64,000 bases of DNA. It comes from Vigna angularis (Eukaryota > Streptophyta > Magnoliopsida > Fabales > Fabaceae). Numbering within the stretch: the stretch's first letter is position 1; each line of letters starts with the position of its first letter. Where the stretch lies: NCBI RefSeq assembly GCF_016808095.1, contig NC_068976.1, positions 32,668,371 to 32,732,370 of the forward strand, read 5' to 3'. The notes under the pieces were generated by a model that saw only the letters and a list, made by a program, of their open reading frames with translations, did not search any database and was not told the origin of the DNA. Below, in pieces: positions 24,616-35,640 of the stretch. Made by a program: the position numbers and the translations under genes.

Positions 24616-26319
24616 ATGGCAGGATCACATCAAACCTTTGCAGAGGGTGCATCAATCAATAGACCCCCACTATTCACAGGTGAGAACTATGCATTCTGGA
24701 AGGTAAGAATGCAAATATTTATTGAATCTATTGATTGTGAAATTTGGGATGTTATTGCGTCTGGCTCTTCTGTTCCTACTAACAATACACAGGAACCAAA
24801 GCCCCGTGGTCAATGGACCATTGAAGAAAAGAAAAGATGTCAGAATGACGTAAAAGCTCGGAATATAATTGCATCAGCATTGACTGTTGATGAGTTCTAC
24901 AGGGTTTCTGTCTGCAAAACTGCTCAAGAAATGTGGGACGTGCTCAGAGTGACACATGAAGGAACATATGACGTAAAGAGGGCAAGAAAGAACTCCCTAA
25001 TTCAAGAGTATGAAATGTTCCGGATGAAGCAAGGAGAAACTATTTCCGACGTTCAAAAACGCTTCACCAACATTGTCAATCATCTCATTGGACTGGGTAA
25101 GTCATTTGATACCGATGAACTTAACATTAAAATCTTGAAGTCTTTAGACAGGTCGTGGCAACCTAAGGTGACTGCAATCTCGGAGTCACAAAACCTCAAC
25201 ACCATGACTATGGCGGCACTCTTTGGAAAGTTGAGGGAACATGAACTAGATCTTGGAAGACTTGATGAAGAAGAAGCAAAAGCCAAAAATAACAAGAAGA
25301 GTTTGGCATTAAAATCAGAGGTTGAAAAAAGCAAAGCTAAATCGGAAGATGAAGATTCAGACGAAAAGGAAAACTTAAGCCTAGTGATCAAAAGATTAAA
25401 CAAGTTCATGAAGTCTAAAGGTAAAGGAAGGTTTAGATACGAAAAGAAAGATAATCAAGCATCTTCCTCAAATTACCGATGCTATGGCTGTGGAGAAAAG
25501 GGGCATCTAAAGGCAGACTGCCCAAATCAAAAGAAAGGTGAAGACAAAAAGGAAAAAAGGTTCTTCAAGAAAAAGAAAGCATACATTGCATGGGAAGACG
25601 ATAATGAGTCCATTTCAGATTCAAGCGAGTCAGATGAAGAAGCAAACATCTGTTTAATGGCAGATGATGATGTCAGCCAAGTAAGTAGCTCACATTGTTC
25701 TGATAATAATAGTCAAGTTGATGAAGATGAATTGCATGAAACTTATGCTGCATTGTTAATTGAATCTGAAAAATTAAATATTTCTCATAAAAAGCTGAAA
25801 AAGAATTTTAAAAATTTAAAATCTGAATTTGACAACCTTCTTGAAGAAAATAAAAATTTGAAGTTTACTTCTGAAAATCTCATTAAAATGAATGATGCCT
25901 TGAAAACTGAATTTTCAAATTCATCTGAAGAAAACAGAAGTTTGAAAAATAAATTTTTATATCAAGCAGAAGAAATCAGGAATTTGAAAAGTAAAGTTTT
26001 ATATTATGAAAAAGAAAAATATGTTGCTAATAATGAATGTGAGTCTTGCATACAATTCAAATATTTTTCTGAACAACCAACCTTAGGAGAATGTAGCAAA
26101 AATAATGAAAATAAGGTTGTTAAAACTGAGTATGTTCCTAAAATTAAAAACAAACAGAATAAAAGAACCCGTAGAATATGGATAGAAAAAGGAACAACTC
26201 ATGGGAACACAAGCGTTGTATCATGCTTTTATTGTATGGAAAAGGGTCATACTTCAAATAAATGTAAAATTAAGCATTATGGTGTTCCTAGTGGTAGATA
26301 TGTTTGGGTTGCTAAATAA
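24616..26319 (+). CDS. gag: Gag of element A (UBN2-type Copia Gag), 567 aa
   Basis: Starts at ATG 24616 (MAGSHQTFAEG), 21 nt after the primer-binding site. The first 240 residues are a UBN2/Copia-type capsid domain with the signature GENYAFWKVRMQIFIES. A CCHC knuckle CYGCGEKGHLKADC lies at residues 289-302. An acidic stretch and a long Lys/Glu/Asn-rich coiled-coil follow (about 385-490), then a second CCHC, CFYCMEKGHTSNKC, at 537-550. The second knuckle and extension are typical of Sirevirus Gag, in which the extension has been reported to bind host LC8. The frame ends at TAA 26317-26319. It packages element RNA and forms the particle. No internal stop is seen. Confidence 0.92.
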   Translation: MAGSHQTFAEGASINRPPLFTGENYAFWKVRMQIFIESIDCEIWDVIASGSSVPTNNTQEPKPRGQWTIEEKKRCQNDVKARNIIASALTVDEFYRVSVCKTAQEMWDVLRVTHEGTYDVKRARKNSLIQEYEMFRMKQGETISDVQKRFTNIVNHLIGLGKSFDTDELNIKILKSLDRSWQPKVTAISESQNLNTMTMAALFGKLREHELDLGRLDEEEAKAKNNKKSLALKSEVEKSKAKSEDEDSDEKENLSLVIKRLNKFMKSKGKGRFRYEKKDNQASSSNYRCYGCGEKGHLKADCPNQKKGEDKKEKRFFKKKKAYIAWEDDNESISDSSESDEEANICLMADDDVSQVSSSHCSDNNSQVDEDELHETYAALLIESEKLNISHKKLKKNFKNLKSEFDNLLEENKNLKFTSENLIKMNDALKTEFSNSSEENRSLKNKFLYQAEEIRNLKSKVLYYEKEKYVANNECESCIQFKYFSEQPTLGECSKNNENKVVKTEYVPKIKNKQNKRTRRIWIEKGTTHGNTSVVSCFYCMEKGHTSNKCKIKHYGVPSGRYVWVAK

Positions 26320-26389
26320 TTTGAATCTAACCCAAAAGGACCCATACAAAGAAGTTGGGTACCTAAAATAGCTTGTTTGTTCCTTTCTT

Positions 26390-29300
26390 TTGCAGGTATT
26401 ACAAAAATCAAGAAAAGTCATGTGGTGTCTTGATAGTGGTTGCTCAAAACATATGACAGGAGACATAACAAAATTTACAAACTTTAAAGAAAAGGAACAA
26501 GGCTTTGTTACCTATGGTGACAACAACAAAGGAAGAATTCTTGGAAAAGGGGATATAGGAAGCAAAGACACCTTGATGATCAAAGACGTGCTATATGTAG
26601 AAGGACTGAGGCATAACTTAATTAGCATCAGTCAACTGTGCGACAAAGGATTCAAGGTAACTTTTGAGAAGAATTCTTGCACTATTTTTAAGATTGATTC
26701 TTCTGAAATTGCTTTAAAAGGAGTTAGATATAATAATATTTATCTAATTGATTTAGAAAACGTAGTAAATAAAAATATTTCATGTTTAGTTGTTAAAGAG
26801 GAAAACCCATGGTTGTGGCACAGACGTGCTGCTCATATACATATGCAACAACTTAACAAACTAGTATCTAGAGAACTAGTAATTGGTTTACCAAAATTAA
26901 AGTTTGTAAAAGATAAATTATGTGATGCATGTCAAAAGGGGAAACAAGTTAAAAATTCCTTTCATTCAAAAAATATTGTTTCTTCTTTAAAACCTTTAGA
27001 ACTCTTACATTTGGATTTATTCGGTCCTTCAAGGATAAAAAGTTTTGGTGGAAACTATTATGCTTTAGTTATTGTTGATGATTTTTCAAGATATACTTGG
27101 ACCCTGTTTCTCACTCTTAAGAGTGAAGCTTTTAAAGAATTTAAGAAGTTTGCTATTTTAATTCAAAATGAAAAGGATTTAAGAATAAAAGCTATTAGAA
27201 GTGACCATGGTGGTGAATTTCAAAATGAACTATTTGAAAATTTTTGTGAAGAACATGGTATTTCTCATAACTTTTCTTCGCCTAGAACTCCCCAACATAA
27301 TGGAGTAGTAGAAAGAAAGAATAGATCATTAGAGGAACTTGCTCGTACTATGTTAAATGAAAATAATGTTCCTAAACAATTTTGGGCGGATGCTGTAAGT
27401 ACTGCTTGCTATGTTTTAAACAGAATGTTAATCCGACCTATTTTAAAACGTACTCCTTATGAACTTTTTAAAAATAGAAAACCAAATGTTTCCCATTTGA
27501 AAATATTTGGTTGCAAATGCTATGTTTTAAACAATGGAAAACAGAATTTGGGAAAATTTGATTCAAAAGCTGATGAAGGAATTTTTCTTGGATATTCTTT
27601 AACTAGCAAAGCATATAGAGTCTTTAATAAAAATCTGCTTACAATAGAAGAATCCATACATGTTACTTTTGATGAAATTGTGGACCTTGAGGCAAAACCT
27701 CTTGAGTCAGAAGAATTTGATGCAGGAACAAGTGAAAATTCATCAAAGGAGACAAATGAAGAAAAGAATAATGACAATCCTCAAGATGAAGATTTAAATA
27801 AAATATGGCAACAACCTAGAGGATTATCTTTGGACAACATAATTGGCGATATCACACAAGGGGTAAACACAAGAAGTAATACTGCAAATTATTGTATGAA
27901 TGTTGCTTTTGTGTCACAGATTGAACCAAAGAACATTAAAGAAGCCCTTCAAGATGAAAAATGGTGTATCGCAATGCAAGAAGAACTCAACCAGTTTGAA
28001 AGAAATCAAGTATGGGAATTAATTCCTAGAAAAGACACTCATCAAGTAATTGGAACTAAATGGGTGTTCAGAAACAAACTGGATGAAGAAGGAAACATAA
28101 CCAAGAATAAAGCTAGGCTTGTCGCAAAAGGATATAGTCAAGAAGAAGGTATAGATTATGATGAGACATACGCTCCAGTTGCCAGGTTAGAGGCAATATG
28201 CCTACTTCTTGCTTATGCATCTATGATGAAATTTAAATTATTTCAAATGGATGTTAAAAGTGCTTTTCTAAACGGTTATATCAAAGAAGATGTATTTGTT
28301 GAACAACCACCTGGTTTTGAAGATTTTAAAAACCCAAATCACATCTACAAATTAAAGAAAGCACTATATGGCTTAAAACATGCACCTAGATCTTGGTATG
28401 AACGTCTGAGCAATTTTCTAGTAGAAAATGATTTCAACAGAGGAAAAATTGATTCAACTTTATTTATTAAAAAGAATGGAAAACATTTTCTACTGGTTCA
28501 AGTATACGTAGATGACATTATTTTTGGTTCATCTAACGCAACTCTCTGCGAGAATTTTGCTAAGTCAATGCAGGGAGAATTTGAGATGTCAATGATGGGA
28601 GAACTTACTTTCTTCCTCGGACTTCAAATCAAACAAATGGAGGAAGGAACCTTTATCTCTCAAACCAAGTATTGCAGGGAAATTCTTAAAAAGTTTGAGA
28701 TGGACAATGCCAAAGAAGCATCAACCCCCATGGGGACATCCTGCTACTTAGACAAAGATGAGACAGGTAAAGAAGTAATCCATACCAAATACAGAGGTAT
28801 GATTGGCTCTTTATTATATCTCACTGCTAGTAGACCTGATATCATGCAAAGTGTATGTGTATGTGCTAGGTTTCAGTCAAGCCCTAGGGAATCTCATCTC
28901 ACTGCTGTAAAACGTATTTTTAAATATCTTAAGGGGACAACATCCTTTGGGTTATGGTATCCTTCGGGCGTTGAACCTAGTCTTGTAGGATTTTCTGATG
29001 CTGATTATGGAGGCTGTAAAATAGATAGGAAAAGCACCAGTGGAACCTGTCACTTTTTCGGTAGCTCCTTAGTCTCTTGGCACTCTAAGAAGCAAGCATG
29101 TGTAGCCTTGTCAAGCACTGAAGCTGAATATATTGCTGCAGGTAGTTGTTGTGCACAGATCTTATGGATGAAACAGCAATTAGAAGACTACGGTATTTAT
29201 TTGGATCATATTCCGCTTAAGTGTGATAACACCAGTGCCATAAAGCTCACCAAAAATCCCATCATGCATTCTAGAACCAAGCATATAGAAATTAGGCATC

Positions 29301-29452
29301 ATTTTATTAGAGACCATGTCCAAAAAGGTGATTGTGAAATGGAGTTTATATATTCTAAGCATCAATTAGCGGACATTTTCACCAAAGCTTTGCCCAAGGA
29401 TAGATTTTTTGAGCTTAGGAGAGATCTTGGAATATTAGAAATAGTAAAATAG
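26390..29452 (+). CDS. pol: Pol polyprotein of element A (protease-integrase-RT-RNase H), about 1020 aa
   Basis: The frame is open from 26372; the true start depends on how pol is expressed. Numbering from 26390, the protease motif [11 protein letters not shown] has its Asp at residue 15. The integrase HHCC region (WHRRAAH ... CDACQKGK) precedes the catalytic core D209, D272, E308, the canonical DD35E spacing. RT has VKSAFLNG and the YVDD box at about 706 (28505-28516). RNase H has SSTEAEYIA and ends near [11 protein letters not shown]. The Copia order (INT before RT) is clear. It lies in the +1 frame relative to gag with a stop between, so it is not a simple fusion. All catalytic residues I can check are present, so this copy is potentially competent for pol function. 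Confidence 0.92.
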   Translation: MQVLQKSRKVMWCLDSGCSKHMTGDITKFTNFKEKEQGFVTYGDNNKGRILGKGDIGSKDTLMIKDVLYVEGLRHNLISISQLCDKGFKVTFEKNSCTIFKIDSSEIALKGVRYNNIYLIDLENVVNKNISCLVVKEENPWLWHRRAAHIHMQQLNKLVSRELVIGLPKLKFVKDKLCDACQKGKQVKNSFHSKNIVSSLKPLELLHLDLFGPSRIKSFGGNYYALVIVDDFSRYTWTLFLTLKSEAFKEFKKFAILIQNEKDLRIKAIRSDHGGEFQNELFENFCEEHGISHNFSSPRTPQHNGVVERKNRSLEELARTMLNENNVPKQFWADAVSTACYVLNRMLIRPILKRTPYELFKNRKPNVSHLKIFGCKCYVLNNGKQNLGKFDSKADEGIFLGYSLTSKAYRVFNKNLLTIEESIHVTFDEIVDLEAKPLESEEFDAGTSENSSKETNEEKNNDNPQDEDLNKIWQQPRGLSLDNIIGDITQGVNTRSNTANYCMNVAFVSQIEPKNIKEALQDEKWCIAMQEELNQFERNQVWELIPRKDTHQVIGTKWVFRNKLDEEGNITKNKARLVAKGYSQEEGIDYDETYAPVARLEAICLLLAYASMMKFKLFQMDVKSAFLNGYIKEDVFVEQPPGFEDFKNPNHIYKLKKALYGLKHAPRSWYERLSNFLVENDFNRGKIDSTLFIKKNGKHFLLVQVYVDDIIFGSSNATLCENFAKSMQGEFEMSMMGELTFFLGLQIKQMEEGTFISQTKYCREILKKFEMDNAKEASTPMGTSCYLDKDETGKEVIHTKYRGMIGSLLYLTASRPDIMQSVCVCARFQSSPRESHLTAVKRIFKYLKGTTSFGLWYPSGVEPSLVGFSDADYGGCKIDRKSTSGTCHFFGSSLVSWHSKKQACVALSSTEAEYIAAGSCCAQILWMKQQLEDYGIYLDHIPLKCDNTSAIKLTKNPIMHSRTKHIEIRHHFIRDHVQKGDCEMEFIYSKHQLADIFTKALPKDRFFELRRDLGILEIVK

Positions 29453-29827
29453 GTATATTTGGCATTAATCTGACATTTTTCGCTGTTTGACGCATTTAAT
29501 CTGCTTGCAAATCGATTAAAAACGCTGCCTATAGATTTACGACTGGATTAATCGATTAATCCAAGTACTAATCGATTACATAATCGATTAAAACTTCCTT
29601 TAATCGATTAAATACGCTCCAGGAAATTTTTTAAACTCTGTTTTCGAAATCTAGCCGTTACCAACGGCCATAAACGGCCATATTCTCCAAATCTAACCGT
29701 TGGGACACGTTCTTAATCCTATATATACATCCTTTGGTCCCCATTCTCAGTACTTGCACCAACCTTAAACCTATTTCATCTACTTTATCTCTTCTTTCAC
29801 CCAAATCCTTGCCTTTCCTTTATTTCA
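29453..29827 (+). promoter_or_regulatory. Internal promoter-like region before the accessory ORF
   Basis: ATCGAT cores start at 29511, 29551, 29571, 29583 and 29603. The last four show steps of 20, 12 and 20 bp, exactly the step pattern at 23800-23857 in the LTR. The phrase TAGCCGTT also recurs in both. A TATA box (cctatatatacatcc) is centred near 29724, about 105 bp before the ATG at 29828. There is no coding frame in this stretch and the pol stop context is not the CAR-TAG-CAR readthrough type reported for SIRE1. I infer a separate transcription start. Confidence 0.6.
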
Positions 29828-30935
29828 ATGGCTGAATCTTCAAGAAGGAGGAGAAGAAGAACCAGTGCTGTGTCGGAGAATCCAGTTCCAACAAGAGATG
29901 CTACCATAGAAGGGTGGCTCTCCGATGACGCAGATCAACTGTCTTTCTCACGTTTCTGGAAGGAAAGGAAGCTGATCAAGCAGAAATTCATTGATCTATC
30001 ATGGTATATATCTTACAATTTTTCCTTCCCAAATCTCCTCATTGAACAAGGAGTTCAACATCTTATGGAACTCCGTGGAAGGTATTATCCGGATCTCGTT
30101 CGCACTTTCTATTTTAATTTAAAGATCCGGGATGGGGTGTTTCAAACAAGAGTAAAAGGAGTAGACATTGTCTTGGACAATGATATTTGGACTCATGTTG
30201 CAAAGGTCCCTGTCTTAGAGCATTCTCAAACTATCCCAGATGACTTTGCCCATTTCAACAAGATAGCGGTCTACCAGTCCTTTCTCCGCAATCCTCGTCA
30301 GCACAATGCGCGTCTTTTTCTTGCAGGAGGACTCAAGATGGAAGAACATCTTCTGCACTACCTCATTGTCTGGATTTTGTGCCCTAGAGGATCCAACCAT
30401 GCCCAATGCTCTGAGACTGATCTCATCATCATGTACGGTATTCTTCAGAGCATTCCTCTTAAGTCATCTGATTAAGACCATTATGTACAAGGCCAAAAGG
30501 TTAGATGTAGCCCCTCTTCCATATCCTCTCTTAGTTTCCCAAATCTGTGAGTACAAAGGAGTGGATATCACCAATGAAAACCATGAGACTGTTCTTCCTG
30601 GTCATAAGGTTGGAGATAATTCCCTAAGACAAATGGGTCTTATCAAACAGGGACAATCTTACCTACATCCTGAGGATGCTATTGAGGGCAATGAAGATGA
30701 AGCTGACGACATTCCTATGCCTGATCCCACAAATGTTGCTGGCCCATCTCAAGTCCATGAGGAATACAGTCTAGAAAGTCTCTCTAGACAAATGACTGAG
30801 ATGACTCGCCTTCAAACTGAGATGATGAACATCCAAAACATTCGCCATGAAGAAATTTGTGCTCATCTCAGAAATTTAGACACTAGGGTTTCAGGTTTAG
30901 AGCAACATCTCTTTAGTGAAAGTGATGAATTCTAA
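29828..30935 (+). pseudogene. Accessory ORF (aORF) of element A, plant transposon protein-like, one frameshift
   Basis: Starts MAESSRRRRRR, a very basic N-terminus. The central part has YYPDLVRTFYFNLKIRDG and RVKGVDIVLDNDIW, like the 'putative plant transposon protein' family (PF20167, recalled). The first frame stops at 30475; homologous coding resumes in another frame that is open from at least 30306 to 30935. The total of 1108 nt is 3n+1, consistent with a single-base insertion between about 30430 and 30475. The second half has a predicted coiled coil (LESLSRQMTEMTRLQTEMM) and an acidic end (SESDEF). Copies with the same layout occur in B and C. It sits in the env position; function unknown. 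Either a recent frameshift or recoding explains the break. Confidence 0.75.
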
Positions 30936-31204
30936 GGCTTATTTGCTTGTCTGGTTTGTTTGGTTTTATGATTATGTGCATCCTTAATAAAAAGTGTTGT
31001 TTATTTCATTTTTCAATATGCCTTATCTCTTTTTATTTAGGGGGAGCACGCATTTTTTTTCTTCTGATCAAAAAAAGGGGGAGAAGAAAGTTTAAAATTG
31101 TTATTTTCTATTAATCTCTCTTTTTATGAGTTGTGACTGTTTCAGATTATTAAAAAGCTTTAAACTCAGAGGAATTTTTTGATCATCATCAAAAAGGGGG
31201 AGAA
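30936..31204 (+). other. Element A 3' leader with repeated polypurine motifs
   Basis: GGGGGAG occurs at 31040-31046, 31077-31083 and 31196-31202. The last is within aaaaagggggagaa (31191-31204), abutting the 3' LTR, and is the likely plus-strand primer. Multiple copies of this motif upstream of the 3' LTR are a known Sirevirus hallmark. Confidence 0.85.
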
Positions 31205-32248
31205 TGTTGGCAAAAATCACCTATGAAGTTTTGATGATGAACAGAGTTGCACAAGTCAAGACAAATTAAGGATTTATGTATTTTTATAAAGCTTTTGTAA
31301 TAATCTGAGTTGATGAAGTAGTGCTCACAAATGTATTAGGATCAATTATTGTAATTTCCATTTAAATGTTGTTGAGATTCGTCAACATTCTGTTTTAATC
31401 GATTAAACCTAGTTTTAATCGATTAAAACCGAGGCTGGCCCTGAAAACCCAAGTGCCACTGGAATAATCGATTAAAGTGTATAATAATTGATTAGCTAAT
31501 CGATTAATCCTGAGAATAATCGATTAACACTGACCGTTGGGGTTTTCAGATTTGAAAAACTAGCCGTTGTACTCATTTTAATCGATTAGTACTTATGTTA
31601 ATCGATTAAATGCGTTAGATGGCCCGTTTTCGAAGAATGGAAGGGTATTAGGCTGAGTCTATAAATTGGCTCACTATTTTCTCTCAAAGGTAACTCTTCC
31701 CTTGTGCTCAAGTACTCTGAACTCTTTTGAGAACTCTGTGAAATTGCTGAAGCTAAGGAAACTCTTGTCTGCAAAGTCCTAAAGTGGTACTGCGGTGACA
31801 GAGGAATAGCTTGATCATCCTTGGTGTGTGTGAGGAAGTGTCTGGAAGAGAATCATCCTTCGTGAAGCATTCGAAGGAAGTGATCATCCTTTGTCAAGAT
31901 TCAAAGGAGGTCTAAGTTCATCTCTTGTGGTTTCAAGAGAGGTGGTAATTTCTAAACTGTTACAAATTGTTTTTCTGTGTGACTAATATTTGTAATTGTT
32001 TTGTGTTAGTGAAAAAGGTTTATCTTGTTTGAGATAAGCGACTGGACGTAGGATCCTAGTGATCTGAACCAGGATAAAATACCTGTGCAATTTTTCTCTT
32101 TCCCTTACTCTGTTATTTACGTTTAATTATCTGCTTAGTAAGAAATTAAGAGAAAAATATTAAAAAGGCATAATAAAAGAATATAACCAATTCACCCCCC
32201 CTCTTGGTTTGTTACCACGCTAATAATTCCGCTGCAGCGATTCTAACA
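31205..32248 (+). repeat. Element A 3' LTR
   Basis: 1044 bp, differing from the 5' LTR at eight sites by eye, including one change inside a palindrome (TAATTGATTA near 31485) and T to C near the end (ttccgctg). Confidence 0.93.
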
Positions 32249-32253
32249 CAGAC

Positions 32254-33334
32254 TAAGTAGTCATAACCTCACATCACCTCTTAGTGTTCAACTCATAACT
32301 CAGATCATCACCACCCAGACTATCATAGTCATAACGTTACAATACATCACAATATTCGACTCACAACTCAGATCATTTACACAAGCTTCTGTTGTTTCCT
32401 TAAAATTTTGTCATACCAAACCTATTTCGTAAAACAGGGTGATTCGAGCCGTCTTCCATCGCAAATTCAGACCTATCTCCCCGACTCCTCAAGGAATTAC
32501 AAAGTAAAAACTTCAGTTAGGCGCACCCACCGAGCACTATACTCACACGAACCGAAGTCATTGGATGAGACATCCAACCCTTTCTAGTCCTCGCGCACGA
32601 GGAAAGGGTGACACTCGAATCTCAGTCTCCACAGAGAACTCAACATTTTATCGTATCGCAATACGAACACCATCGATTCGACAAAAATTCTAAGGAAATG
32701 ACAGAACGCTTGCTCTCACAACTTCACCATCACAACCATACACAAATCACCATCATATACAAAGTCAACCAAATTCATTGACCAACAAATAATTAAAAAT
32801 AAAATTCACAAATAATTAAATAATTAATTTTCACAATTAAATCATTTAATTACATTTCTACTTATGCATCCCCGTGAAATAATTAATTTCACAACTCATC
32901 CACTAAAATAAACTTTTCTAGTGCACTCCCATTTTTACTAAATTCACAACATCAAATAGAACACATTTTTTCAATGTACCCCTTTTTCCTCTAAAGACAC
33001 TCCCTTGCTTTTCCAACAACCTTTTCAAATGGGTCTCACTCTCTCCTTTTTTTAAATAAAGAACATTTTCTCTTACCAAGGTGGGTGCCATGCGGGTCCA
33101 CCCAATTATTAAATTACAACTCCTTTTCTCTCTCCTTTCTTTCACTTTTACGTAGCCTTCGATTTTTGTCTCCCATCTTCTTCATTTTTATTTTTAATCA
33201 AATCATTACCTCACTTAATTCTTCTTTTCTCTTTTGTACATTTAAAAAACCAACTTCTTTCTCTCTCTCTAACTTTTTACGTGACTCTATACTTCCTTTC
33301 TCTCATCATTTTCTTTTTATTTTACCTTTCTCAT
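32254..33334. other. Second segment of solo LTR H, no gene
   Basis: Contains a GC-richer block (32430-32640) and a CT-rich block (33110-33310). Short frames such as 33085-33342 follow the CT bias and look spurious. Confidence 0.5.
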
Positions 33335-33629
33335 TTAACTAAAGGATCCGATATTTTGACACCAAAATTTTAACACAGTTTTGACATCGTCAGGTGTCAC
33401 CATCCCATTAGTCCGTTTTTAATTTGCTTTTATTGATAAAATGTGACGTCGAAATGGAGAAGGGTTTTATAAATTTGGAATTCCAAATATACTCCTTTGC
33501 CTTGTTTCATTATAAATCAACGTTCTCTCTTTTCGTTCTCGTTCTTCATCTTTGTTCTCGTTCACCTTCTTCGTTCTCGTTCTCTCTCTTCGTTGTCATT
33601 GTCGGTCTTCGTTGAGGGTATTGTGCGAA

Positions 33630-34174
33630 ATGGCAAGTTTCGGTGGCCATGGTCCTTCGAGCAAGGTAAATGCGTTCTTGCTCCATTTTCGTCATTGCGT
33701 TTTCGATTTGGCTTTTGGGTTTTCCATGTTGTGTTAAAATTTTTGTTGTTTTCGTTTTTGGGATTTTCCCTTTTGCTTATTTTGTTTTCGTTGATGCAGT
33801 TGACCGTTCGTAACTCTTTTTCAACAAAGTATATTTGTACTTTGAACGAACGTTTGACAAACGAGCACCGGTCACTCATTGCAGAGACTCCATTTAGGTG
33901 GTTTTTAGATTTGAGTGGTAATGTTAAAAGGAGGGTTGTTGTCCTGGAGGCAGAGTTGGCTAAAGAGAAAGCTAGAAGAAGTAATAAAGATGATGGTGGA
34001 CAAAGTGTGCCTCGTGTAGAACCCTCCATGGACAGTGACTTTGTTTCCCCGGGAGGCATGTTCACCAATCCACCTCCTATGAAGACGTATATGAGGGTCG
34101 GATCACGAAGGCGTTACAAGAGCACAACGCTTAGGACTCCGTACACTGGATTTCTTATAATAAAATATAAGTGA
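33630..34174 (+). CDS. Small two-exon gene in the Mutator-like element, 136 aa
   Basis: Exons 33630-33665 and 33800-34174, GT-AG intron, phase 0. The protein begins MASFGGHGPSSK, continues with STKYICTLNERLTNEHRSLI and TPFRWFLDLSGNVKRR, then a basic Arg/Lys-rich tail. The central phrase recalls the N-terminal part of the large DUF1985/Ulp1-like proteins carried by plant Mutator-like elements ('sequence x LNERL.. EHRSLI..TPF.WFL'), but there is no protease domain. Pyrimidine-rich leader sequence precedes it. It may be a truncated captured gene. Function unknown. Confidence 0.45.
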
Positions 34175-34459
34175 TAATTGTATTGATTTGTTAAAAGAAA
34201 GTAATACAACATTGTACATAGATGAACAAATGTGTGTAATGTAACCTTTTTTTTCAACGTTATAAAAGATGCATCTTTGCTTCCGACACATATTGTTAAT
34301 GTTAATTGAATTCCCTTCGTTATTGTCATTGTGAAATGAGGTTTTGTTTAGAATGTTAATGAATAAAGTGGCAAATTGATTGAGTAGTAATGTTTGTGAT
34401 GAATGAATGAAACAATGCTTGTGACATGATGAACTTAGCATAAGTGGTGAAGGTTCTGT

Positions 34460-35640
34460 TGTAAAAAAGACAGTGGTAATCGTTACAACTGTTTGGTAAA
34501 CGATTACACGAACAAAATCTTGGTTTTGTACATAAACATGTACTGCAGGAGCCAGTTGTGGTAACCTAGGTGACCATAGTCAAAATTTCTCATATTCTGG
34601 CATAAATCCAATGGTTTTGACTTGATTTTGTTGTTTAAGTGTGAGTAGAGTATGAGAAGCCATGTTTGGGCACCCCATGACGGAGGAAAGGAACAACTTC
34701 TATGAGTTGAGCAACTTAGTTCAAGTTCTGAAACTTCTGCACAAAAAACACACTTGTAATCGTTTACAACTGCTTGGTAAATGATTACATGAACAAAATC
34801 TGAATTTTGTACAAAAACTTGTACTGCAGGAGCCAACTGTGGTAACCTAGGTGAGTAGAGTGTGGGAAGTCATGTTTGGGCACCCTATGATGAAGGAAAG
34901 GAACAATGTTGATGAGATGAGCAAGTTAGGTGAAGTCCTGAAACTTGTCAACCAAAAAACAAACTTGTAATCGTTTACAACTACTTGGTAAACGATTACA
35001 CAAAAAAAATCTGGATTTTGTACAGAAACTTGTACTGTAGGAGCCAGCTGTGGTAACCTAGGTGACCATTGTCAAAATTTCTCATTTTTTGGCATAAATC
35101 AAATGGTTTTGACTTGATTTTGTTGTTTAAATGTGAGTAGAGTGTGGGAAGTCATGTTTGGGCAACCCATGATGAAGGAAAGGAATAATGTTTATGAGAT
35201 GAGCAAGTTAGGATAAGTCCTGAAACTTGTCAACCAAAAAACACACTTGTAATCGTTTAAAACTGCTTGGTAAACGATTACACGAACAAAATCTTGGTTT
35301 TGTACATAAATTTGTACTTCAGGAGCGAAATGTGGTAACCTGGGTGACCACAGTCAATATTTATAAATTTTTGACATAAATCCAATATTTTTCACTTGAT
35401 TTTAGTGTTAACGTGTGAGTAGATGCTAGGAAGTCATGCTTGAGAACTCCACCATGGAGGAAAGAAACCATATTTGTGAGATGACCAACTTAAGTGAAGT
35501 CCTGAAAGTTGTGCAGGCAAAAAACACACTGGTAATCGATTACAACTTGCCCGTAAATGATTACGCGAGAAAAAGTGGGTTTTGTACAGAAACTTGTACT
35601 GCAGGAGCTAGCTGTGGGCACATAAGTAGCCAAAGGCAAT
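34460..35640 (+). repeat. Tandem repeat of about 281 bp with paired palindromes
   Basis: Units start around gtaatcg(t/a)tta at about 34476, 34756, 34967, 35248 and 35532; the spacings are about 280, 211, 281 and 284. Each carries a pair such as GTAATCGTTTAC-N9-GTAAACGATTAC, followed by a conserved tgtact(g)caggagc phrase and 'gtggtaacctaggtgacca'. There is no coding capacity. Confidence 0.8.

Larger units (their letters stand above)
23538..32248 (+). mobile_element. Element A: young Sirevirus-like Copia retrotransposon with accessory ORF
   Basis: An 8711-bp element flanked by CAGAC (23533-23537 and 32249-32253). Both LTRs are exactly 1044 bp and I count eight differences between them. Order: LTR, iMet primer-binding site, gag, pol (PR-INT-RT-RH, the Copia order), internal TATA region, accessory ORF, repeated polypurine motifs, LTR. 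The pol frame is open throughout. Copia order, a large Gag with a C-terminal coiled-coil extension, an env-position ORF and multiple GGGGGAG polypurine motifs fit the Sirevirus lineage. Confidence 0.93.

Noticed and set aside
25080..25409. 109-codon Ser/Leu-rich minus-strand frame
   Set aside because: Antisense shadow of the charged region of gag in element A.
33085..33615. Several Phe/Ser/Leu-rich frames on the plus strand
   Set aside because: They follow a CT-rich tract and overlap in several frames; no domain or codon-like bias.
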